Of a stretch of DNA of 11,824 nt, positions 6,673-11,824 are shown piece after piece (within the stretch, counting starts at the first letter, position 1; the number at the start of each line of letters is the position of its first letter). Below the pieces are notes generated by a model. It saw nothing but the letters and a program-made list of their open reading frames with translations, was not told where the DNA came from and ran no database searches. The position numbers and the translations under genes are program-made. The DNA comes from Ghiorsea sp. (GTDB lineage Bacteria > Pseudomonadota > Zetaproteobacteria > Mariprofundales > Mariprofundaceae), in the NCBI GenBank assembly GCA_027019685.1, contig JALUWH010000158.1:1-11824 (forward strand), in the 5' to 3' direction.

Positions 6673-6700
6673 TTGATTTGGAAAATTGACATGGCATAAT
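6673..6700 (+). promoter_or_regulatory. Promoter of tRNA-Leu with GC-rich discriminator
   Basis: TTGATT (6673-6678), a 16-base spacer and CATAAT (6695-6700) fit sigma70, followed immediately by GCGCCACC. A GC-rich discriminator just after the -10 is typical of rRNA and tRNA promoters under stringent (ppGpp/DksA) control. Transcription would start near 6707, giving a 5' leader of about 36 bases for RNase P to remove. The TTGACA at 6686-6691 is a perfect -35 hexamer but has no -10 at the right distance. Confidence 0.6.
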
Positions 6701-6742
6701 GCGCCACCTTGCCGATGCAATGATGGTTGGCAGGTTACATAT

Positions 6743-6827
6743 GCGAGGGTGGCGGAACTGGTAGACGCGCTGGATTTAGGTTCCAGTGTCTTACGGCGTG
6801 AGGGTTCGACTCCCTCCTCTCGTACCA
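6743..6827 (+). tRNA. tRNA-Leu, anticodon UAG
   Basis: An 85-nt class II tRNA with a long variable arm and encoded CCA (6825-6827), discriminator A6824. The acceptor stem is GCGAGGG against CTCTCGT (6817-6823), giving seven pairs including G-U at 1-72 and at 6-67. The D-arm has the leucine form GGCGGAACTGGTAGACGCGC. The anticodon loop TTTAGGT (6775-6781) sits in a 5-bp stem, with anticodon TAG at 6777-6779, reading CUA and probably other CUN codons. The T-arm is GAGGG-TTCGACT-CCCTC (6800-6816). The G-U pair at position 1-72 is unusual for an elongator tRNA. Confidence 0.95.
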
Positions 6828-6833
6828 TACACG

Positions 6834-6869
6834 TCAATGCGCTCCATTACTGGGGCGCATTGATTTTTT
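6834..6869 (+). terminator. Rho-independent terminator after tRNA-Leu
   Basis: TCAATGCGCTCC (6834-6845) pairs with GGGGCGCATTGA (6852-6863) over 12 bp, including one G-U, around a 6-base loop. Six T's follow (6864-6869). It is the strongest terminator in the window and starts 6 bases after the tRNA CCA end. It separates the tRNA from tig, whose start is only 32 bases beyond. Confidence 0.9.
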
Positions 6870-6901
6870 GTACATACTTAATATTCCTTTCGGAGGCTTA
6901 A

Positions 6902-8236
6902 ATGATTCAAACTGAAGTCAAAAAACTTGGTGAAAATGAGCATGAAGTAGAGGTCAGTTTACCTAAATCAGAATATGACAAGGTATATGCTGCTGAAAGA
7001 AATAAATTGATGGGCCAAGTGAAATTACCAGGCTTTCGCCAAGGTAAAACACCTGGTCATGTGATTGATAAACAGTTCGGTCCTAAGATTCATGAGGACA
7101 CAGTTTCTCAACTTTTACAACAACACTATGTCGCAGCAATTGAATCATCAGGTTTAACACCTGCGCTTCAACCTGAGCTTTCATTGCCTAAAGTACAGCC
7201 TGATGACCAGTTTGTATTTACGTTGAAAGTAGATACTTGGCCTGAAGTTGCACTAACAGACTTGTCAAAATTAACCATTGAAGCAACTGAAGTGACTGTT
7301 GATGATGAAGATGTAAAAGGTGTGCTTGAGCGTTTATATAAGTCCCAAGTAAAATATGAAATCACAGATGACCGTGCTGCAGAGACTGGCGATCAATTGC
7401 ATATTGATTTTGAAGGTTTTATTGCTGATGAAGCTTTTGAAGGTGGTAAAGGTGAAGATGTTGCCCTTGTGTTGGGTGAAGGTCGCTTTATTCCAGGCTT
7501 TGAAGATCAATTGGTTGGCAAGAAAGCTGGCGACACATGTACAGTTAAGGTTACTTTCCCTGAAGATTATCAAGCCCCCAACTTGGCAGGAAAAGAAGCA
7601 CGTTTTGAAACAATGGTGAAAAGTGTTGGTGCTGCTGTTGCTGCCAAAGATGATGCGGAGTTGGCTGAGCTTTTGAATTTTGCAGATGCAGAAGCCATGC
7701 ACAAAGATATTCGTGAAGGTTTAGAAAAAGAAGCGGCAAATGCAGCAAAAGGTGCAACGCATGACTCTGCACTCAAAGCATTGTTGGAAGCTCACCCAAT
7801 GACTTTGCCAGAGGGTTTGATTGCTGAAGATATGAAAGCAACGACTGCCCGTGTTGTACAAAATATGAAGCAACAAGGCATGGATGCTAGCGAAGAAATG
7901 TTGGCAGATGAGGCTTTTCGCCAAGAAGTGCGTGAGCGTTCAGAGCGTGGCTTGAAATTGTCTGTACTATTGCAAAATGTGCGTAAAGATTTTGATATTA
8001 CACTAAGCGATGAAGAGATTGATGCTGGTGTTGATGAAATGGTGATGGCATACCCTGAAAACATGCGTGATGATTATGCGAAATACATTCGCGATAACCA
8101 AGAGCAAATGGGTGCTTTAAAAGACCGTTTGTTAGAACAAAAGTGTATTGATTATGTTGTGTCACAAGCTAAAACCAAAAAAGTTGAGAAAACCTTGGCA
8201 GCATGGCAAGCAGAGCAGGATCAAGCACAGTCATGA
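6902..8236 (+). CDS. tig: Trigger factor, ribosome-associated chaperone and prolyl isomerase
   Basis: Trigger factor binds the ribosome exit tunnel and shields nascent chains; its middle domain has FKBP-type peptidyl-prolyl isomerase activity. The protein has 444 residues, slightly longer than the usual 430 or so. The ribosome-docking signature G44-F-R-Q-G-K-T-P51 is intact in the N-terminal domain. The FKBP domain spans about residues 160-245 (GDQLHIDFEGF, then GRFIPGFEDQLVGKKAGD and the KVTFPEDY block). The rest is the helical C-terminal cradle. The ATG has a good site, CGGAGG at 6891-6896. The stop overlaps the clpP start (ATGA), so clpP is translationally coupled. The order tig-clpP-clpX-lon is the classic proteobacterial one. 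Only 32 bases separate the tRNA terminator from the start, so its promoter is not obvious. Confidence 0.97.
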   Translation: MIQTEVKKLGENEHEVEVSLPKSEYDKVYAAERNKLMGQVKLPGFRQGKTPGHVIDKQFGPKIHEDTVSQLLQQHYVAAIESSGLTPALQPELSLPKVQPDDQFVFTLKVDTWPEVALTDLSKLTIEATEVTVDDEDVKGVLERLYKSQVKYEITDDRAAETGDQLHIDFEGFIADEAFEGGKGEDVALVLGEGRFIPGFEDQLVGKKAGDTCTVKVTFPEDYQAPNLAGKEARFETMVKSVGAAVAAKDDAELAELLNFADAEAMHKDIREGLEKEAANAAKGATHDSALKALLEAHPMTLPEGLIAEDMKATTARVVQNMKQQGMDASEEMLADEAFRQEVRERSERGLKLSVLLQNVRKDFDITLSDEEIDAGVDEMVMAYPENMRDDYAKYIRDNQEQMGALKDRLLEQKCIDYVVSQAKTKKVEKTLAAWQAEQDQAQS

Positions 8237-8847
8237 GTTTAGTGCCTATGGTTGTAGAACAAACGGCTCGCGGTGAACGTTCATACGATATTTTTTCAAG
8301 GTTATTAAAAGAGCGTATTATTTTCTTAAATGGTCAAGTTGAAGATAATATGGCGAACTTGATTACAGCTCAGTTGCTTTTTTTGGAATCAGAAGGTCCT
8401 GATAAAGATATTTATCTTTATATTAATAGCCCTGGCGGTGTGGTCACAGCGGGTATGGCGATTTATGATACTATGCAATATATTCGTTGTGATGTATCAA
8501 CATTGTGTGTGGGGCAAGCTGCATCTATGGGGGCGCACTTGTTAGCTGCAGGTGCACCAGGTAAGCGTTATGCCTTACCCAATGCGCGTATCATGATTCA
8601 CCAGCCACTCGGTGGTTTCCAAGGTCAAGCAACGGACATTGAGATTCATGCCAAAGAGATTTTAAAGTTGAAAGATGACTTAAATCGAATGATGGCGAAA
8701 CATACAGGACAACCTTTAGAGAAGTTGTCTGACGATGTTGAACGTGATTATTTCTTGTCAGCAGAGGCTGCTTGTGAGTATGGTATCGTTGATAAGGTAT
8801 TAACCTCTAGAAATGATGTGCCTACTTCAGGGGCAAGCGAGGGCTAA
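8233..8847 (+). CDS. clpP: ATP-dependent Clp protease proteolytic subunit
   Basis: ClpP forms the double heptameric chamber that degrades proteins fed by ClpX or ClpA in the cytoplasm. The product is 204 residues. The start is the ATG overlapping the tig stop by 4 bp; an in-frame GTG at 8203 would add ten residues inside tig and is less likely. The serine-protease triad is complete: Ser98 in GQAASMGAHLL, His123 in MIHQPLGG and Asp172 in ERDYFLSAE. Numbering is one more than that of mature E. coli ClpP, so this protein is made with almost no propeptide. The N-terminal MSLVPMVVEQTARGERSYDI is the standard axial-loop region. The clpX start is 2 bases after the stop, so the two are expressed together. 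Confidence 0.97.
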   Translation: MSLVPMVVEQTARGERSYDIFSRLLKERIIFLNGQVEDNMANLITAQLLFLESEGPDKDIYLYINSPGGVVTAGMAIYDTMQYIRCDVSTLCVGQAASMGAHLLAAGAPGKRYALPNARIMIHQPLGGFQGQATDIEIHAKEILKLKDDLNRMMAKHTGQPLEKLSDDVERDYFLSAEAACEYGIVDKVLTSRNDVPTSGASEG

Positions 8848-8849
8848 AA

Positions 8850-10115
8850 ATGACAGCTTCTTCTAATGGTGATTCAACGTTATTCTGTTCTTTTTGTGGA
8901 AAAAGCCAGCATGATGTGAAAAAACTCATTGCAGGACCAACTGTATTTATTTGTGATGAATGCATAGAACTTTGTAATGACATCATGATTGAAGAAATGT
9001 CGGATGAAAAAGACAGTGAAGCTTCATCAGCTAGCAAAGGTTTACCCAAGCCAAAAGAAATCAAAGAGTTTTTAGATGGTTATGTGATTGGGCAAGAAAA
9101 CCCTAAACGTTTATTATCAGTGGCTGTCTATAACCACTATAAACGTATGAAACACAACGAAAGTAGTGATGTGGAAATTTCTAAAAGTAATGTTTTGCTT
9201 TTAGGACCTACAGGTTGTGGTAAAACATTATTAGCACAAACTTTGGCACGTATTTTTGATGTTCCTTTTATTATTGCCGATGCGACCACATTAACTGAAG
9301 CAGGTTATGTGGGTGAAGATGTCGATAATATTGTTGTGAAACTACTACAAGCAGCCGATGGTGATGTGGAAAAAGCACAGCGTGGCATTATCTACATTGA
9401 TGAAGTGGATAAATTAGCTAGGAAATCTGATTCACCGTCTATTACACGTGATGTATCGGGTGAAGGTGTTCAGCAAGCATTATTGAAATTAATTGAAGGT
9501 ACGATTGCTTCCGTTTCTCCCCAAGGTGGGCGTAAAAATCCACAGCAAGAGTTTACCCAAGTCGATACAAGCAATATCCTATTTATTCTAGGTGGTGCGT
9601 TTGCAGGTCTTGAGAAAATCATTGAAGCCCGTGGTAAGACGCGTTCGATTGGTTTTGGTGCCACGGTTGATGTTGAAGATGATATTGATATTGGTGAGCG
9701 TTTAAAAGGTGTTGAACCTGAAGACTTGATTAAGTTTGGTTTGATTCCTGAGTTGGTTGGTCGTTTGCCAGCTGTGGCAACGCTGACTGAGTTGGATAAA
9801 ACTGCTTTATTAGAAATTCTTACTGAACCTAAAAACGCATTGGTTAAACAATACCAAGCATTATTGAAATATGACAATGTGGATTTGGCGTTTACCAAGG
9901 ATGCATTGGATGCGATTGCTGATAAAGCTATTTTGCGTAAAACAGGCGCACGTGGTTTGCGCGCAATTATGGAATCGGTGATGTTGGATGTGATGTATGA
10001 TGTGCCAACCATGGATAATGTTGAAGCATGTAAGATTACAGCTGATGTTGTTGAAGGCAAAGCTGAACCAGAATTGGTTTATAAAAAGAAGCAAAAAAAT
10101 ATAGAAGTTGCTTAG
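8850..10115 (+). CDS. clpX: Clp protease ATP-binding specificity subunit ClpX
   Basis: ClpX is the hexameric AAA+ unfoldase that recognises tagged proteins (for example ssrA-tagged), unfolds them with ATP and threads them into ClpP. The product is 421 residues, close to the usual 415-425. The N-terminal zinc domain has C13-x2-C16 and C35-x2-C38. Walker A is G119-P-T-G-C-G-K125-T. The pore loop is GYVGEDV. Walker B is IIYIDEVDK with D184 and E185. Conserved later blocks include SGEGVQQALLKLIEGT, GAFAGLEKII, the IPELVGRLP arginine-finger region and the sensor-2 segment RKTGARGLRAIME. The ATG follows clpP by 2 bases; CGAGGG just before the clpP stop is the likely ribosome site. An intrinsic terminator follows 20 bases after the stop. 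Confidence 0.97.
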   Translation: MTASSNGDSTLFCSFCGKSQHDVKKLIAGPTVFICDECIELCNDIMIEEMSDEKDSEASSASKGLPKPKEIKEFLDGYVIGQENPKRLLSVAVYNHYKRMKHNESSDVEISKSNVLLLGPTGCGKTLLAQTLARIFDVPFIIADATTLTEAGYVGEDVDNIVVKLLQAADGDVEKAQRGIIYIDEVDKLARKSDSPSITRDVSGEGVQQALLKLIEGTIASVSPQGGRKNPQQEFTQVDTSNILFILGGAFAGLEKIIEARGKTRSIGFGATVDVEDDIDIGERLKGVEPEDLIKFGLIPELVGRLPAVATLTELDKTALLEILTEPKNALVKQYQALLKYDNVDLAFTKDALDAIADKAILRKTGARGLRAIMESVMLDVMYDVPTMDNVEACKITADVVEGKAEPELVYKKKQKNIEVA

Positions 10116-10135
10116 TTATTCACAACTTTGATTTT

Positions 10136-10162
10136 AAAAGCCTCGTAAATCGAGGCTTTTTT
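10136..10162 (+). terminator. Rho-independent terminator after clpX
   Basis: AAAAGCCTCG (10136-10145) pairs with CGAGGCTTTT (10151-10160) over 10 bp around a TAAAT loop, and the T-run continues to 10162. The symmetric A and T tails could let it act on both strands. It ends the tig-clpP-clpX unit and implies a separate promoter for lon. Confidence 0.9.
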
Positions 10163-10172
10163 CGTTTTAGGG

Positions 10173-10200
10173 CTTGAAATTCCCCTTATAAAACATTATC
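10173..10200 (+). promoter_or_regulatory. Possible lon promoter with heat-shock-like -35
   Basis: CTTGAAA at 10173-10179 exactly matches the sigma32 -35 consensus, lies in the only gap between the clpX terminator and lon, and lon is a known sigma32 target in enterobacteria. The downstream match is poor: only CAT at 10194-10196 fits the CCCCATNT -10 at an 11-base spacing. Read as sigma70, TTGAAA with TTATCA 16 bases later is also weak. Confidence 0.35.
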
Positions 10201-10213
10201 AATAATATTCTGT

Positions 10214-10235
10214 GGCGCGTGATGTGGTTTGCGCC
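10214..10235 (+). repeat. Small GC hairpin in the lon leader
   Basis: GGCGC (10214-10218) and GCGCC (10231-10235) form a 5-bp dyad with a 12-base loop in an otherwise AT-rich leader, 26 bases before the proposed lon start. It could be an mRNA structure or an operator; the stem is short. Confidence 0.3.
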
Positions 10236-10261
10236 TTAATGTAATGAAAAAGAGGTGCCCA

Positions 10262-11824
10262 TTGGCTGAAATAGATGTTTCTCAATCGAATGAATCTGGA
10301 GATAATATAACAACACTTCCAGTGTTGCCGTTGCGTGATATCGTAATGTTTCCCCACATGATTGTTCCTTTATTTGTGGGTAGGGAAAAATCGGTAGCAG
10401 CACTTGAAGAAGTGATGAATGCAGGTAAAAGTATTGTATTACTAGCCCAGAAAAACCCAGAGGATGATGCGCCAGATTTGGATGCATTATTTCAGGTTGG
10501 AACTTTAGGTAATATTTTACAAATGCTGAAACTACCTGACGGTACGGTAAAGGTTTTGGTTGAAGGGCAGTCTCGTGTTCGTGTTCATGATTTAACAGAA
10601 GATGTTTGTTTGCGTGCGCGTTATGAAGTGTTATCTGAAGCCAATGAGGATGAGCGTGAGCAGGAGCAAGTGGCCCGCACTGTTATCAACCAGTTTGAAC
10701 TGTATGCAAAATTAAATAAAAAAGTTGCACCAGAAGTTTTGGTTTCTATTACTGCTGTGGATGATGTAGATAGATTGGCTGACACCATTGCTTCTCACTT
10801 GAATTTAAAAGTTGCAGAGAAACAAGAATTACTTGAAATGACTTCGGTGATTGAACGTCTTGAAAAACTATTTGCCATCATGGAAGAAGAGATGGATATG
10901 CTTCAGGTAGATAAACGCGTGCGTTCACGTGTGAAACGGCAAATGGAAAAAAGCCAACGCGAATATTATTTGTCTGAGCAAATGAAGGCAATTCAAAAAG
11001 AATTGGGTGAAGATGATGCTCAATCTGATTTGGATGAAATTGAGCAAAAAATTGAATCTATTGGTTTAAGTAAAGAGGCCAAAGAAAAAGCTGTGGCTGA
11101 GTTGAAGCGTTTAAAAATGATGCCGCAAAACAGCTCTGAAGCAACAGTGTTGCGTGGTTACTTGGATTGGCTGGTTGATTTACCTTGGAAAAAACGTTCA
11201 CGTGTAAGAAAAGACTTAGAAGCCGCAGAAGCTGTGTTGGATGCTGACCACTTTGGTTTGGAAAAAGTTAAAGAGCGTATTTTGGAACATTTAGCTGTGT
11301 TGCAGTTGGTGAAAAAGATGAAGGGACCTATTCTTTGTTTTGTTGGGCCTCCAGGTGTAGGTAAAACATCGCTTGCCAAGTCGATTGCACGCGCAACCCG
11401 CCGTGAATTTGTGCGTATGAGTTTGGGTGGTGTGCGTGACGAAGCTGAAATTAGAGGTCATAGACGAACATATATTGGTTCAATGCCAGGTAAGGTTATT
11501 AAATCGATGAAAAAAGCAGGTACCAAAAACCCACTTATTTTATTGGATGAAATTGACAAAATGGGCGCAGACTTTAGAGGGGACCCATCTTCAGCATTGC
11601 TTGAAGTTTTAGATCCTGAGCAAAACAATACTTTTAATGATCATTACCTAGAAGTGGACTACGACTTGTCAGATGTCATGTTTATTACAACATCCAATAG
11701 TATGAATATTCCTGCACCTCTTTTGGACAGAATGGAAATTATCCGCATTTCAGGTTATACAGAAGATGAGAAGCTGGCTATTGCTAAGAAGTACCTGTTA
11801 CCGAAACAAGTAAAAAACCATGGC
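10262..11824 (+). CDS. lon: ATP-dependent Lon protease, 5' part, 3' end outside window
   Basis: Lon is a cytoplasmic hexameric AAA+ serine protease that degrades misfolded and regulatory proteins. The first 521 codons are present, of a family usually near 780-810 residues. The chosen start is TTG at 10262, with AGAGG at 10251-10255; an in-frame ATG at 10244 would add six residues (MKKRCP) but has no ribosome site. The N-terminal substrate domain opens with LPVLPLRDIVMFPHMIVPLF. The helical coiled segment includes KRVRSRVKRQMEKSQREYYL and SEQMKAIQKELGE. The AAA+ module has Walker A G362-P-P-G-V-G-K368-T, the block EIRGHRRTYIGSMPGK, and Walker B ILLDEIDK with D429 and E430. Residue numbers run six above E. 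coli Lon. Sensor-2 and the Ser-Lys protease domain lie beyond the right edge, so intactness cannot be judged. Confidence 0.96.
   Translation, partial: MAEIDVSQSNESGDNITTLPVLPLRDIVMFPHMIVPLFVGREKSVAALEEVMNAGKSIVLLAQKNPEDDAPDLDALFQVGTLGNILQMLKLPDGTVKVLVEGQSRVRVHDLTEDVCLRARYEVLSEANEDEREQEQVARTVINQFELYAKLNKKVAPEVLVSITAVDDVDRLADTIASHLNLKVAEKQELLEMTSVIERLEKLFAIMEEEMDMLQVDKRVRSRVKRQMEKSQREYYLSEQMKAIQKELGEDDAQSDLDEIEQKIESIGLSKEAKEKAVAELKRLKMMPQNSSEATVLRGYLDWLVDLPWKKRSRVRKDLEAAEAVLDADHFGLEKVKERILEHLAVLQLVKKMKGPILCFVGPPGVGKTSLAKSIARATRREFVRMSLGGVRDEAEIRGHRRTYIGSMPGKVIKSMKKAGTKNPLILLDEIDKMGADFRGDPSSALLEVLDPEQNNTFNDHYLEVDYDLSDVMFITTSNSMNIPAPLLDRMEIIRISGYTEDEKLAIAKKYLLPKQVKNHG

Noticed and set aside
8203..8232. 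Upstream GTG start for clpP
   Set aside because: It lies inside tig and adds residues not typical of ClpP; the ATGA overlap at 8233 gives the conserved N-terminus.
9470..10060. A 196-codon open frame on the - strand
   Set aside because: It lies wholly inside clpX, has no recognisable family or ribosome site, and its low-complexity Ser/Asn/Ile-rich translation is what the reverse strand of this coding sequence would give.
10244..10261. ATG start for lon (MKKRCP extension)
   Set aside because: In frame, but no Shine-Dalgarno sequence precedes it, and AGAGG at 10251-10255 is placed for the TTG at 10262. Kept as an alternative, not annotated.

Overview
The window is ordinary AT-rich chromosomal DNA from a Gram-negative bacterium, almost certainly a proteobacterium. 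The evidence is a C-terminal-Phe outer-membrane beta-barrel, a lipobox lipoprotein, periplasmic c-type cytochromes, a tRNA gene with encoded CCA, and the conserved order tig-clpP-clpX-lon. A gamma- or zeta-proteobacterium with a low-GC genome would fit, but I cannot place it further from sequence alone. All genes lie on the + strand. I see no insertion sequence, phage gene, CRISPR array, or strand or composition break.

Left part (about 1-4434), envelope and redox genes. The 3' part of an RND-superfamily (MMPL type) inner-membrane exporter runs in from the left edge. It overlaps by 4 bp a DUF1302-type outer-membrane barrel protein, so the two are translationally coupled and probably work as an exporter/outer-membrane pair. 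After a 75-bp gap with a perfect 10-bp inverted repeat and a possible promoter comes a secreted cytochrome. It carries a class I heme site near the N-terminus and a cytochrome c'/c556-like heme site at the C-terminus. Next, 33 bp downstream, is a small fusion of DUF3565 (Cys/His-rich) and DUF1971 (YeaR-like cupin).

Middle part (4435-6900). A promoter with a perfect TATAAT and an overlapping inverted repeat precedes a TTG-initiated patatin-like lipoprotein. This is followed by a small secreted protein resembling DUF1104 with a Gly-rich tail; a 7-bp direct repeat at 10-bp period lies in front of it. A roughly 390-bp gene-free stretch contains several inverted repeats and ends in a stable-RNA-type promoter for tRNA-Leu(UAG), which is closed by a strong intrinsic terminator.

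Right part (6902-11824), the protein-quality-control block. Trigger factor (tig), clpP and clpX are tightly packed: a 4-bp overlap, then a 2-bp gap. They end at an intrinsic terminator. The first 521 codons of lon follow, from a TTG start, and run off the right edge. Trigger factor folds nascent chains, ClpX unfolds substrates into ClpP, and Lon degrades misfolded proteins.

Nothing here is clearly a new defence or mobile system. The items most worth a second look are the two-type diheme cytochrome beside the RND/barrel pair, the DUF3565-DUF1971 fusion, the G1-U72 pair in the tRNA, and several well-formed inverted or direct repeats at likely regulatory positions.
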